From Amycolatopsis umgeniensis (GTDB lineage: Bacteria > Actinomycetota > Actinomycetes > Mycobacteriales > Pseudonocardiaceae): 64,000 nt of DNA. How positions within the stretch are numbered: the stretch's first letter is position 1; the number at the start of each line of letters is the position of its first letter. Below the pieces are notes generated by a model, which saw nothing but the letters and a program-made list of their open reading frames with translations, was not told where the DNA came from and ran no database searches. This document shows, piece after piece, positions 18,234-27,143 of the stretch. The DNA lies in the NCBI RefSeq assembly GCF_014205155.1, contig NZ_JACHMX010000001.1, forward strand, positions 7,440,001 through 7,504,000, written 5' to 3'. The translations under genes were made by a program, and so were the position numbers.

Positions 18234-19147
18234 GCCGCGTTCCCGGCGAGCGCGACGGCGACCTCGGTGGCCAGTGCCGCGTTGGACAAAACCAGCGCCT
18301 CGTTGGCGTCGAGGCTCACGCCGCCGCTCGCGGTGTGGAAATGCTCCAGCAGCACCGGTGTGACCTCTTTCCCGTGGACCCCTTGCGATTTCAGGAGTTC
18401 CAGTCCCTCGGCGAGCAGCCGGTCGTGCAGTTCCCGGTCCATTTCGGACGCTTCCGGGATCGGATTCGCCAGCAGTACACCGGAATCGGCGTGCGCCCGG
18501 TGCGCGGCGATGACCGCGGCCGCCTGCGCGGCGTCGTCGACCCGCCACGGCACCTCGAAGCCGGACGAGCGGAGGTAGAACGCGGGGAACTCGCCGGTGC
18601 GGTAGCCCAGTACGGGCACCGAGTTGGTCTCCAGCAGCTCCAGCGTCGCCGCGATGTCCAGTACCGACTTCACCCCGGAGCAGACGACCGTGGTCGGCAC
18701 CTTCGCGAGTACGCCCAGATCCGCCGAGACGTCCCAGCTCTGCGCCGCGCCCTGGTGCACGCCGCCCAGCCCGCCGGTGGCGAACATGCCGATCCTGGCA
18801 GCGGCGGCCAGCGCGGCGGTGCTCGCGACCGTCGTCGCGCCGGACCGGCCGAGGCCGACGGCGGGGCCGATGTCGCGCAGGGAGAGTTTGTCCAGGTCCG
18901 CGCCGGGCGCGCAGACGCGCTCCAGCTGCTCGCCGGTGAGCCCGATCAGGGGGACGCCGTCGAGTACGGCGATCGTCGCGGGAACGGCGCCGCCGTCGCG
19001 CACGACCTTCTCCAGCCGCCGGGCGACGTCGAGATTGCGGCCGGGCGGGAGACCGTGGGAGAGGATGGTGCTCTCCAGTGCGACGACGGGGTCACCGTCG
19101 GCGAGGGCGGAGGCGACCTCTTCGTGAAGGGACAGTTGCGGAGTCAC
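18230..19147 (-). CDS. psuG: Pseudouridine-5'-phosphate glycosidase
   Basis: A 305-residue enzyme that cleaves the C-C glycosidic bond of pseudouridine 5'-phosphate. Family blocks are VALESTILSHGLPPGRNLD, VPATIAVLDGVPLIGLT, GATTVASTAALAAAARIG and FATGGLGGVHQGA, and VCSGVKSVLDIAATLE. The length is normal. The GTG start lies 9 nt after the stop of the HD-domain gene, and the kinase follows with a 4-nt overlap, so the two-step pseudouridine salvage pathway is complete here. No dedicated uptake gene is adjacent. Confidence 0.93.
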   Translation of the reverse strand: MTPQLSLHEEVASALADGDPVVALESTILSHGLPPGRNLDVARRLEKVVRDGGAVPATIAVLDGVPLIGLTGEQLERVCAPGADLDKLSLRDIGPAVGLGRSGATTVASTAALAAAARIGMFATGGLGGVHQGAAQSWDVSADLGVLAKVPTTVVCSGVKSVLDIAATLELLETNSVPVLGYRTGEFPAFYLRSSGFEVPWRVDDAAQAAAVIAAHRAHADSGVLLANPIPEASEMDRELHDRLLAEGLELLKSQGVHGKEVTPVLLEHFHTASGGVSLDANEALVLSNAALATEVAVALAGNAA

Positions 19148-19156
19148 GAACGAACA

Positions 19157-19801
19157 TCATCGGTGATGTGGGTCCGCGTCACGCCATCGGGTCAGCTCGC
19201 CCGCGAGGTTCTCCCGCGCCTTGCTCTCCCAGCGTGCCCGCGCGATCTCGCTGCGATACAGCCGCGGCCGGGCGAGCAGGCTCTCCAGCACGGTCGCGCG
19301 TCCGACGCGCCAGTCCTCGTCCGAATAGATCGAGTACTCCTCCCGGACACCGCTCGCGTACTCCTGGTAGCCCTCCGGTGAGGCGCCGAGAATCGCGAGG
19401 TCGGCGTCGAGCAGGGCGGTGGCGAGGAGGTCGTCGTCCGGGGCGGCGTGGTGGATCGTGCTGAGGACCAGATCCTCCGCACGGGTGATCTCGGCCTCGG
19501 GGACCCTGGCGTTGGTGAGCTCGTCACGGGTCCAGGCCGCGCTGGCCTGCTCGTCCTCGCCGGGGCGGGCGTCGTAGACGACGTCGTGCGTCCAGGCGGC
19601 GATGGCGACGAGGGCTCGCTCGCGGGAGCTCAGGCCGAAGGCGACGGCGAGGGCGCCGCTGTCCCGGGCGACGGCCTTGGCGTGCCGGAGATCGTGATAG
19701 CGGCGATGCGGTTCGGCGTAGCGGGTTTCGAGGTCGTTCCACGCGACGGCGGCGATCCGGTGATCGCCACCGAGCCTGGTGATCGCGGTCGGCCAGTCCA
19801 T
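19157..19801 (-). CDS. HD-domain hydrolase (predicted metal-dependent phosphohydrolase)
   Basis: A 214-residue protein of the HD superfamily. Metal ligands are visible in RRYHDLRHAKAV, AAWTHDVVYD (the HD pair), STIHHAAPDDD and LLDADLAILG. The family, widespread in bacteria and fungi, is annotated as predicted HD phosphohydrolase without a defined substrate. It starts 1 nt before the Spo0M stop and ends 9 nt before psuG, so all four minus-strand genes may be one operon. A nucleotide substrate would fit the psuG neighbourhood, but that is only inference. Confidence 0.8.
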   Translation of the reverse strand: MDWPTAITRLGGDHRIAAVAWNDLETRYAEPHRRYHDLRHAKAVARDSGALAVAFGLSSRERALVAIAAWTHDVVYDARPGEDEQASAAWTRDELTNARVPEAEITRAEDLVLSTIHHAAPDDDLLATALLDADLAILGASPEGYQEYASGVREEYSIYSDEDWRVGRATVLESLLARPRLYRSEIARARWESKARENLAGELTRWRDADPHHR

Positions 19802-19802
19802 C

Positions 19803-20609
19803 TCAGTCGAAGATTCCGCGCGCTTTGGCCACTTCGTGCAGCCAGCCCTCGAGCTGCGGCTCCCAGTTGACCCGTTCCAGCGCCGCGTGGTCGACCTTGA
19901 ACAGGCCGAGGAACTCCTGGCCGCGGCCGCCGAACCCGCCGCTCTTGGACACCCGGACCCGTTTCGTCACCTCCAGCACGACCTGCGTCTCCGCCGCCGA
20001 GGACAGGAAGGTCACCGCCACCGAGGTGAAGACGGGCGCGAACCGCGGCGAGGGGGTGAAGCGGATCTCCTGGAAGAACGGGAGCTGCTGGGTCGCGCCG
20101 TTGATCCGGCCGCGTTCCAGCACGGCCTCGCGGAAGACGAAGCCGATCCGGCTGAAGGCGTCCAAGATCCTTTTCTGCGCGGGCAGCGGCTCGATCGAGG
20201 CGCCGTCGACGTCGACCGGGTCGGTGACGGAGTTCGCGATGTCGAGGCTGGTCTGCAGGCCGACGGCCATCCCGTGCAGCGGTTTGCCGAAGACACTGGA
20301 GATCGGCGTCTCCCAGGGCAGGGCGACCTCGAACGGGATCCGGACCTGCTGGCCCGGTCCGATCCGCTCGCTGCCCGCCAGCTGCTGGGTGCCGAACTCG
20401 AGGTCCTCGACGCCGGGGGAGCGCTCGTCCGGCGTCTGGACGCGGGCGAGCAGCTTCACCGAGAGACCGTTGATCTCTTGATCGACTTCGCCGCCGAGCA
20501 GCAGGACCTCGCCGCGCAGGGGACGGCCGGGGGAGACCGAGCGGTCGAGCAGCCGGGCGTCGATCTTCGCCCCGCCCGAACCGAATGTCGCGAGCACCTT
20601 CTGGAACAT
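19803..20609 (-). CDS. Sporulation-control protein Spo0M family (arrestin-like)
   Basis: A 268-residue protein. The N-terminal MFQKVLATFGSGGAKIDARL and RPLRGEVLLLGGEVDQEING, with the later RIPFEVALPWETPIS, identify the Spo0M family, which has an arrestin-like beta-sandwich fold. In Bacillus, Spo0M affects sporulation and cytoskeletal or envelope organisation by an unclear mechanism; actinomycete copies are common and uncharacterised. It is the first gene of the leftward cluster and faces the DUF3039 gene divergently, with 58 nt between them. Confidence 0.87.
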   Translation of the reverse strand: MFQKVLATFGSGGAKIDARLLDRSVSPGRPLRGEVLLLGGEVDQEINGLSVKLLARVQTPDERSPGVEDLEFGTQQLAGSERIGPGQQVRIPFEVALPWETPISSVFGKPLHGMAVGLQTSLDIANSVTDPVDVDGASIEPLPAQKRILDAFSRIGFVFREAVLERGRINGATQQLPFFQEIRFTPSPRFAPVFTSVAVTFLSSAAETQVVLEVTKRVRVSKSGGFGGRGQEFLGLFKVDHAALERVNWEPQLEGWLHEVAKARGIFD

Positions 20610-20655
20610 GGGCGAGATCCTGCCAGGTCGCCGGTGTGCGCAGGAGGATTTGGGG

Positions 20656-20661
20656 CATTAT
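20656..20661 (+). promoter_or_regulatory. -10 box of the DUF3039 gene
   Basis: CATTAT ends 6 nt before the GTG at 20668, so the transcript should start at or near the start codon. A GGAGG at 20662-20666 is too close to the GTG to act as a normal ribosome-binding site. Confidence 0.4.
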
Positions 20662-20667
20662 GGAGGG

Positions 20668-20910
20668 GTGAGTACACAGACCCTTCCGAAGCCGGATACC
20701 CGTCCCGAGGGCACCGACGGCACCGATGACGACGCGCCGAAGATGTTCCACTACGTGCGCAAGAACAAGATCGCCGAAAGCGCGGTCATGGGCACGCACG
20801 TGGTGGCGCTGTGCGGCGAGGTCTTCCCGGTGACGAAGTCGGCGAAGCCCGGTTCGCCGGTCTGCCCCGACTGCAAGAAGATCTACGACGGTCTCAAGCC
20901 GGGCGACTGA
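20668..20910 (+). CDS. DUF3039 protein
   Basis: An 80-residue protein. KMFHYVRKNKIAESAVMG and HVVALCGEVFPVTKSAKP, then GSPVCPDCKKIYDGL, are the conserved DUF3039 core. The cysteines (LCGE and CPDC) suggest a small zinc-binding module. The family is present in nearly all actinobacteria as a short single-copy gene of unknown function. It is probably leaderless (see 20656-20661). Confidence 0.85.
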   Translation: MSTQTLPKPDTRPEGTDGTDDDAPKMFHYVRKNKIAESAVMGTHVVALCGEVFPVTKSAKPGSPVCPDCKKIYDGLKPGD

Positions 20911-20971
20911 CGGTTGACGGTCCGGTGTCCGAAACCGGACAAAATCTGAAAATCCTTCACATGGTGGCTGC

Positions 20972-21027
20972 CCGTCCCGGTTTTCGCTGGTAATTCAGTA
21001 CCCGCCAGCGAAAACCCGTCGGGACGG
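20972..21027. terminator. Bulged inverted repeat after the DUF3039 gene
   Basis: GTTTTCGCTGG (20980-20990) pairs perfectly with CCAGCGAAAAC (21005-21015); outside it CCGTCCCG-type sequence at 20972-20979 pairs with GGGACGG at 21021-21027 across a small bulge. It probably ends DUF3039 transcription. It also lies just before the start of the damaged secreted-protein gene, so a regulatory role is possible. Confidence 0.5.
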
Positions 21028-21077
21028 AGCCTTCATGCGCAGAACCGGGATTCGTGCTCGCTATCGCCCCCCCCGCG

Positions 21078-21550
21078 TTTATCGTCTGTTTTCGTTTTTT
21101 GTTTTATGTTAATTTTTTATTTTATTTGTTAATTTTTTTTTTTTGGTTCCGTTTTTATATTTTTGGGTTTTATTTGGTTCTATTTTTTTGTTTCGATTTT
21201 TTCTTAATTATGTTTTTACTCTCATTAAAAACTAAAAATATTTTAAAAAAAATAAATATAAATTGGATTATTCTTGTCGTTAATTCCTTTTATTTGTTTT
21301 TTGGGGTTTTTTTTTTCGTGTTTTTAGTTTCCTTTTTATTTTTATTTTTTTGGTTTATCGTTTTTTTTCGTTTTTATTAGTCTTTATGTTTTTAGTTTAC
21401 GGGCGGTTCGGGTTTTGTTCTTTTTTTTTTATTTTGGTTTCTTTTTTTTTTTTGTTTTTTTTTTTTTTTTTCTTTGCTACACTGGTTTTGTTTTGTTTTG
21501 CTCTCTTTTTTTTTGGTTTTTCCTCCTTTTTGTTTGTTTTTCGGTTTTTG
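21078..21550. other. Anomalous T-rich tract of about 470 bases, probable sequence artefact
   Basis: Composition switches abruptly from about 70% G+C to long runs of T broken by single G, C or A, with a short A-rich patch near 21230-21270. The switch follows a run of eight C at 21067-21074. Nothing else in the window looks like this. The tract falls exactly where the signal-peptide region of the next gene should be. It has no codon structure, repeats or ends of a mobile element. I interpret it as a poorly called or badly closed assembly gap. Confidence 0.75.
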
Positions 21551-22348
21551 CTCGCGGTCTTCACCCCCGCCGCGGCCCAGGCCGTGACGGGCTGGACCAC
21601 GGTCGGCTCGGACAACGCCCGCCCGCTCGACGAGGGCCAGGGCTTGGCCACCATCGAGCGGCCGTCCGGGACCATCTACCGCTACACCGGGATCACGACA
21701 GTCCCCGTCAACCTGTCTTCGCAGGGTTGGAACCACATCGGCGACCCGGGGTCGGCGCAAGGCTGGTACGTCGAGCCGTACCAGCGCGACGACAGGGGCG
21801 CGAAGCTCTTCCGCGTCGAGTCGCCCAACGGCACCTGGACGAACTACACGCACGCGCTGGAATCGTGGGAAGCGAACAACAACTCGTTCGCCGCCGTGAC
21901 CCCCGACGCGCGCTGGATGGTGGCGGGCGAGTGGGGCACGATGGACAGGCTCCTCGTGCACCCGATGCCCGGCGTCGCGCATACGAACCCGTCGGCGAAC
22001 CTGCCGTACTCGTCCGCGATCCGGCTCGACAAGCCGGTGCGGGACATCCAGGGCTGCGACTTCGTCACCGCGACGCGGCTGCTGTGCGCGTCCGACGATC
22101 CCGAGGGTTCGCTGTTCGGGACGACCAAACCGCTGCTGCAGGTCGATCTTTCCGGTGCGCTGTCCGGCTCGGACGTCGCCGGGCGGGTGACGTCGCTGGG
22201 GCAGCTGCCGTTGAAGAGCACCTGCAGCGGGAATTTCGAGACCGAGGGCATCGACGTCGCCGCCGACGGGACCCTGCGGGTCGTCGTGCTGTCGCCCTCG
22301 TGGTGCGTGGCGTTCGACAGCAAGACGTGGCGGTTCCGGAAGGCGTGA
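21350..22348 (+). CDS. Secreted protein of unknown function, 5' end unreliable
   Basis: Credible protein sequence runs from about base 21551 (FTPAAAQAVTGWTTVGSDNA, the end of a signal peptide and the mature start) to the stop at 22348, about 265 residues. It contains repeated W, G and short beta-strand-like stretches and four cysteines (GCDFVTATRLLCAS; STCSGNFE; SWCVAF), suggesting an extracellular beta-propeller-like fold; no family is recognised. The upstream 67 codons are the F/L-rich translation of the T-rich tract and should be ignored. A good start, ATG 21035 with GGACGGAG upstream, reads MRRTGIRARYR in the same frame and is likely the real N-terminus, separated from the rest by the damaged tract. 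Confidence 0.6.
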   Translation: MVYRFFSFLLVFMFLVYGRFGFCSFFFILVSFFFLFFFFFFFATLVLFCFALFFFGFSSFLFVFRFLLAVFTPAAAQAVTGWTTVGSDNARPLDEGQGLATIERPSGTIYRYTGITTVPVNLSSQGWNHIGDPGSAQGWYVEPYQRDDRGAKLFRVESPNGTWTNYTHALESWEANNNSFAAVTPDARWMVAGEWGTMDRLLVHPMPGVAHTNPSANLPYSSAIRLDKPVRDIQGCDFVTATRLLCASDDPEGSLFGTTKPLLQVDLSGALSGSDVAGRVTSLGQLPLKSTCSGNFETEGIDVAADGTLRVVVLSPSWCVAFDSKTWRFRKA

Positions 22349-22408
22349 GCCGCGCTGGTTCTCGTGAGTGCCTCCCGGTACCGGATCTTGGTCAGCGTCG
22401 AGAGCGCA

Positions 22409-22463
22409 TGTCTCAAAGGGCCCCTTCAGGACGTTGAGCGTCCTGAAGGGGCCCTTTGAGACA
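22409..22463. terminator. Perfect 25-bp hairpin between convergent genes
   Basis: Arms 22409-22433 and 22439-22463 are perfectly complementary with the loop TTGAG. The core GGGCCCCTTCAGGACG is of the same style as hairpins at 10401, 17300 and 39990. Confidence 0.85.
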
Positions 22464-22520
22464 TCCTGGACCTGTCGGCTCAGGTCTTGCGGTCCTCGGC
22501 GGCGACGGAGCCTCGGAAAC

Positions 22521-22573
22521 GTCGCGAAAGCCACTTTCGGGACATCAGACGTCCCGAAAGTGGCTTTCGCGAC
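22521..22573. repeat. Inverted repeat, dispersed copy 2
   Basis: Perfect 23-nt arms (22521-22543 and 22551-22573) enclose the loop ATCAGAC. Sequence and loop match the element at 1608-1662 apart from one base, 21 kb away and also between convergent genes. Confidence 0.82.
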
Positions 22574-22684
22574 ACCCGAAGTCGGCAGGCGGGTGAGCGA
22601 AGCGGCACGCCACGCCGCACTTGACTTACCCCTCAACAGAACTGTCCCTCACCACTCGCCCGCCCGGCTGAACGCGAAAAGGCG

Positions 22685-22723
22685 AAAGGCGCGCCGGGCG
22701 TCCCACCGGCCCGGCGTGCCTTT
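22685..22723 (-). terminator. Terminator hairpin of the RND permease gene
   Basis: Arms 22685-22699 and 22709-22723 (AAAGGC...GCCTTT) pair over 15 nt with one G-T position. It lies 21 nt beyond the permease stop codon. Confidence 0.65.
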
Positions 22724-22743
22724 CTCCCCCCCCGCCCCCAGGT

Positions 22744-25700
22744 CTACGAAGTCGGCTCGGGCGTCAGCGTCTCGGAAGCCGGAGCCTCCGAAGACCGCGA
22801 ACGCCGGGCCTCCTTCTTCGCGCGGCGCTTCTCTTTCCGCGTCTCGACAGTCGTGTACAGCGTCGGCACCAGGATCAGCGTCAGCAGGGTCGAGCTGACC
22901 AGTCCGCCGATCACCACGATCGCGAGCGGCTGCCCGATGAACCCGCCCTGGCCGGTGAGGCCGAGCGCCATCGGGACCAGCGCGAAGATGGTCGCCGCGG
23001 CGGTCATCAGGATCGGCCGCAGCCGTCGCCTGCCGCCTTCGACCACCGCTTCGGACACGCTCATCCCCGAAGCCCGGTACTGGTTGATCAGGTCGATCAG
23101 CACGATCGCGTTGGTCACCACGATGCCGACGAGCATCAGCATCCCGATCAGCGCGGGCAGGCCCAGCGCGGTCCCGGTGGCCAGCAGCAGCCCGATCGCG
23201 CCGGTCGCCGCGAACGGGATCGACACCAGCAGGATCAGCGGCTGGAGCAGGCTGCGGAACGTCGCGACCATGATCAGGTACACGATCGCGACCGCGGCCA
23301 GCAGCGCGAGGAACAGGTTCCCGAAGGCCTCCTGCTGATCCTCGCTGACGCCGCCGAGCTTGTACGCCGCGCCGCCGGTGAAGGTCAGACCGTCCAGTTT
23401 GGACTGGATGGCCTTCGTGGTGGCGGCCAGGTCCGCGCCGGTGTTCTTGGCGGTGACCGTGGTGCTCAGCTCGCCCGAGGTGCGGTGCACCGCGGCGGGG
23501 CCGTCCACAGTGGACACGTTCGCCACCGAGTCGAGCCGGACGACGCCGGTCGCGCTCGGGATCGGCAGCGCCTTGACCGCGTCCACCGACACCGGGGCCG
23601 TGCCCGCCCGCAGCACGATGTCCGTGCGCTGGCCGTCCACCGGCAGCTGGGTCACCGTGCGGCCGGCGATCGCCTGGTTCGCGATCTGGCCGATCGTCGT
23701 CGCCGAAAGCCCGCTCGCGGCGGCCTTGGCGGCGTCGACCTCGACCTGCACGCGCGGCGAGCCCTGCGCGAGGTCACTGGTCACCTCGGTCAGCTCCGGC
23801 ACCGAGGACAGGGCCTGGCGGACCTGCTCGGCGGCGGGCTTCAGCGAGGCTTCGTCGGGAGCGGTGACGGTGATCGAGACCCCGTCGGAGTTGAAGCCGC
23901 CGGCTTCGGCGCCGATCTTGACCTCGCCGAGTTCCGGCTTGTCCAGCTTGCCGCGCAAGCGATCCGAGAGCGCGTCGAGGTCGGTGTCCTTGGCGACGGT
24001 GACCTGGATGTTGGTCGCCGTGCCGCCACCGCCGCCGAAGAAGCTGCCTCCGCCGATGCTGACCTGGTACGTCTCGACGGCGGGTTCGGCGGCGAGCGCC
24101 TGTTCCACCGCGCCGGCGGCCTTCTCCTTGGCCTCGGGACTGGTACCGGGCGGCAGTTTCTGCGAAAGGCTCAGCGTCGTCGAGCCGGACTGGTCGAGGA
24201 AGTTCGTGTTCAGCTGCGACGCCAGCCCGACCGTGCCGCCGAAGATGATCAGCGCCAGCAGGACCACGGTGACCCGGCGACGGGTGGCGAACCGGATCAC
24301 CGGCACGTATCCGCGCTGCAGCAGCCCGCGACGTTCCTTGTCCTCCGCGGCTTGCCGCGTGAGCTCGGCTTCGTGCTCGTTCGCGGGGGTCTTGGGCGGC
24401 TTGAGGAACCAGTACGCCAGCACCGGCACGATCGTCAGCGAGACCAGCAGCGACGCCAGCAGCGCCACGGTGACGGTGATCGCGAACGGCGAGAACAGCT
24501 CGCCGACGAAACCGCCGACGAAGGCGATCGGCAGGAACACCGCGACCGTGGTGAGCGTGGACGAGGTCACCGCGCCCGCCACCTCGCGCACGCCGTCGAG
24601 GACCGCGCGCTGTTTTTCCTCGCCGTACGCCAGATGTCGTTTGATGTTCTCCAGTACCACGATCGAGTCGTCGACGACCCGGCCGATGGCGATGGTGAGC
24701 GCGCCGAGGGTGAGCAGGTTCAGCGACAGGTCACCGGTCCACAGCGCGAGCAGTGCCACGACCACCGAAAGCGGGATCGACACCGCCGTCACGAGCGTGG
24801 ACCGCAGCGACATCAGGAACAGCAGGATCACGATGACCGCGAACGCCAGTCCCAGCAGGCCTTCGGTGGTCAGCCCGCTGATCGCGTCCTTGACCGGGGT
24901 GCCCTGGTCGAACACGACGCTCATCTCGGCGCCGATCTTCTTCGACAGCTCGGGCAGCTTGTCCCGCACCGATTCCGAGATCGCGACCGCGTTCCCGTTC
25001 TCCACCATGGTGATCGAGAGCCCGAGGCTCGGCTTGCCGTTGGTGCGCGTGATCGACGTCGGCGGCGCGAAGCCCGCCTGGACGTCCGCGACGTCGCCGA
25101 GCTGCACCGGCTTGGCCGCCTGCGCGCCGGGACGCGACGAAGGTGTCGGCGTCAGGTAGAGGTTCTTGATCGTGTCCACTGTGGTCGGTCCGCCGCCGAC
25201 CTGGACGGTGAGCGTCTTGTCGCCTTCGGTCAGCGTCCCGGCCGGGACGGCGGCACCGGCCGTCTGCAGCGTGGTGGCGATCGACGACGGGTCGACGCCC
25301 GCCGCGGCCAGCTTCGCGTAGTCCAGCGCGATGGTGACCCGCGGCTGCCGCGCACCGGTCACGTCGACCTCGCGGACGCCGTCGATCTTGCGCAGTTCCG
25401 GCGCGACCTCCCCGGTCAGCGCGGGCGCGAGCGCCTGCGGGTCGCCGGTGGTCCCGGCGGCGAGCAGCACGACCGGCAGGTCGTCGGTGGAACCCGCCGA
25501 CACCGTCGGTTCGCTGTTCTGCGGCAGCCGTGCCTTGACCCCGTCGACGACGCGCTGGATCTGCCCGACGGCCGCGTCGATGTCCGTGCCGAATTCGAAC
25601 TGCGCGGTGATCCGCGACAGGCCCTCCGACGACGTCGAGTTCAGTTCTTCGAGCCCTTTCAGGCCCTGGAGCCCGCCCTCGAGCGGTTCGGTGACCTGGC

Positions 25701-25884
25701 GGTCGACCGCGTCCGGCGACGCGCCCGCGTACGGCGTGATGATCTGCGCCTGCGGGAACTGCAACGACGGGAACAGCTGCTGCTTCAGCTGCGGCAGGGC
25801 GAAGGCGCCGAAGCCGATCACCACCAGGGCGAGCAGCCCGATGAGACTTCGATTGCGCAGGCTCAGTCTGGCCAGCGTGGACAT
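22744..25884 (-). CDS. RND-superfamily efflux permease (AcrB/SwrC type)
   Basis: A 1046-residue inner-membrane transporter of the hydrophobe/amphiphile efflux class. It starts with a first helix (NRSLIGLLALVVIGFGAFAL) and the periplasmic PYAGASPDAVDRQVTEPLE. RND motif regions include GRVVDDSIVVLENIKRHL in the first half and GIVVTNAIVLIDLINQYR in the second, where the aspartates and following residues match the proton-relay region. Two large loops (about residues 40-320 and 560-840) fold outside the membrane. No adaptor or outer-membrane channel gene is adjacent, as usual in Gram-positive SwrC-like proteins. Its cargo is unknown; lipids or surfactin-like compounds are candidates. Confidence 0.9.
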   Translation of the reverse strand: MSTLARLSLRNRSLIGLLALVVIGFGAFALPQLKQQLFPSLQFPQAQIITPYAGASPDAVDRQVTEPLEGGLQGLKGLEELNSTSSEGLSRITAQFEFGTDIDAAVGQIQRVVDGVKARLPQNSEPTVSAGSTDDLPVVLLAAGTTGDPQALAPALTGEVAPELRKIDGVREVDVTGARQPRVTIALDYAKLAAAGVDPSSIATTLQTAGAAVPAGTLTEGDKTLTVQVGGGPTTVDTIKNLYLTPTPSSRPGAQAAKPVQLGDVADVQAGFAPPTSITRTNGKPSLGLSITMVENGNAVAISESVRDKLPELSKKIGAEMSVVFDQGTPVKDAISGLTTEGLLGLAFAVIVILLFLMSLRSTLVTAVSIPLSVVVALLALWTGDLSLNLLTLGALTIAIGRVVDDSIVVLENIKRHLAYGEEKQRAVLDGVREVAGAVTSSTLTTVAVFLPIAFVGGFVGELFSPFAITVTVALLASLLVSLTIVPVLAYWFLKPPKTPANEHEAELTRQAAEDKERRGLLQRGYVPVIRFATRRRVTVVLLALIIFGGTVGLASQLNTNFLDQSGSTTLSLSQKLPPGTSPEAKEKAAGAVEQALAAEPAVETYQVSIGGGSFFGGGGGTATNIQVTVAKDTDLDALSDRLRGKLDKPELGEVKIGAEAGGFNSDGVSITVTAPDEASLKPAAEQVRQALSSVPELTEVTSDLAQGSPRVQVEVDAAKAAASGLSATTIGQIANQAIAGRTVTQLPVDGQRTDIVLRAGTAPVSVDAVKALPIPSATGVVRLDSVANVSTVDGPAAVHRTSGELSTTVTAKNTGADLAATTKAIQSKLDGLTFTGGAAYKLGGVSEDQQEAFGNLFLALLAAVAIVYLIMVATFRSLLQPLILLVSIPFAATGAIGLLLATGTALGLPALIGMLMLVGIVVTNAIVLIDLINQYRASGMSVSEAVVEGGRRRLRPILMTAAATIFALVPMALGLTGQGGFIGQPLAIVVIGGLVSSTLLTLILVPTLYTTVETRKEKRRAKKEARRSRSSEAPASETLTPEPTS

Positions 25885-26018
25885 GACGGGATCCCCCAGA
25901 AAGGCAACTCGGGAACGTGCGGATTACCGCGAGCTTTTCATGGCGGAGGGCGGACTGGATTCACACCACGGGTGGAATCGGAGTACGACTTCGGGATGAG
26001 GTCATCCCCCGACCGGTG

Positions 26019-27143
26019 TCAACTTCGCCGTTCCGTCACCTGATCGGTTTCGCTCTGCGTTTCTTCGTTCACCGATTGTTCCGAAGCGTGTTCGGCGTCA
26101 CCGTCGGGAGAATCGCCGTTCTGGCGGGGACGCCGGAGCGGGACGGTCGTGCGTTCCCACAGTTTGCGACCCTCTTCGGCGCGGATCCGTTCGCTGGCGC
26201 GTTCCATCTCCAGCCGCCGCCATTTCCGGCGCTGGCGTTTCGTCGCCTTGGCGGGCCACAGTTCCTGGATCGCGCTGTTGAAGTACGCGCCGCCGACCAC
26301 CGCGAGCCCGATGAAGAACATCAACAACAGGAAGGCGATCGGCGCGGCGAGCGCGCCGTAGGTGTAGCCGGTCTTGGTGATCCAGTTCAGGTAGATCCGC
26401 AGGCCGATGCTGGAGAGCAGGAAAACACCCATGGCGAGCATCGCGCCCGGCAGGCCGCGGTGCCACGGCAGCCGTCGCGGCAGCGAGAGTTTGTAGAGCG
26501 TGGTGAGCGCCAGCACGATCATCACGGCCAGCACCGGGTAGTACAGGGTGCCGACCCAGAACGACACCGTGTCGCGCCAGTCGTTCGGGAAGAACTGGGG
26601 GAGCAGATCCGGTCCGATCGCCAGCAGTGGCAGCCCGACCACGAGGATCACCAGCCCGGCCAGGTACAGCAGCAGCGCGAAGATCCGCTGCCAGACGTCG
26701 TTGCGGACGCCGTACTGGTCGTGGGCCACGGTGATCGCGTCGACGAACGACGACATCGCCGACGAGCCCGCCCACAGGGAGATCAGGAAGCCGATGGAGA
26801 CGATCTCGCCCTTGCCGACGAACAGGATGCTGTTGACCGTCGGCTCGATGATGTCGTGGACGGCGTTGTCGCTGAAGATCGTTTTGCTGAAGGTGATGAT
26901 CCGGTCGTGGACCGCGGTCACGACCTCCTGGCCGAACCAGTCGCCGACGAAGCCGAGGCAACCGAGGAGACCGAGCAGCAGCGGCGGCAGCGACAGCGTC
27001 TGCCAGAACGCGGCTTCGGCGGCCTCGGAGAAGATGTTGCCTTCCCACGCCTTGTTGAGCGTGCGGCTGAGCAGGCGCAACGGGCCCCTGCGGACCTTCG
27101 CGACCTCGGCGGCCGGCTCGTCCCGGCCGTTCTCCTCGCTCAT
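26019..27143 (-). CDS. YihY/BrkB-family membrane protein
   Basis: A 374-residue protein when started at ATG 27143, with GGAGGAG five nt upstream. The middle carries about six hydrophobic segments in the YihY/virulence-factor-BrkB pattern (AFWQTLSLPPLLLGLLGCLG, then GSSAMSSFVDAITVAHDQYG, then KTGYTYGALAAPIAFLLLMF). The C-terminal 60 residues are charged and cytoplasmic. The family was once called ribonuclease BN by mistake; its function is unsettled, with a transport or envelope role most likely. It is co-directional with the RND gene, 135 nt upstream of it. Confidence 0.87.
   Translation of the reverse strand: MSEENGRDEPAAEVAKVRRGPLRLLSRTLNKAWEGNIFSEAAEAAFWQTLSLPPLLLGLLGCLGFVGDWFGQEVVTAVHDRIITFSKTIFSDNAVHDIIEPTVNSILFVGKGEIVSIGFLISLWAGSSAMSSFVDAITVAHDQYGVRNDVWQRIFALLLYLAGLVILVVGLPLLAIGPDLLPQFFPNDWRDTVSFWVGTLYYPVLAVMIVLALTTLYKLSLPRRLPWHRGLPGAMLAMGVFLLSSIGLRIYLNWITKTGYTYGALAAPIAFLLLMFFIGLAVVGGAYFNSAIQELWPAKATKRQRRKWRRLEMERASERIRAEEGRKLWERTTVPLRRPRQNGDSPDGDAEHASEQSVNEETQSETDQVTERRS

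Noticed and set aside
21054..21560. Open frames predicting phenylalanine/leucine-rich membrane proteins in the T-rich tract
   Set aside because: They are only the translation of T runs, have no codon bias or start signals, and the tract itself is probably a sequence error.
23485..26043. An 852-codon open frame on the plus strand
   Set aside because: It is antisense to the RND permease; arginine/glycine/histidine-rich low-complexity translation is typical of a shadow frame.
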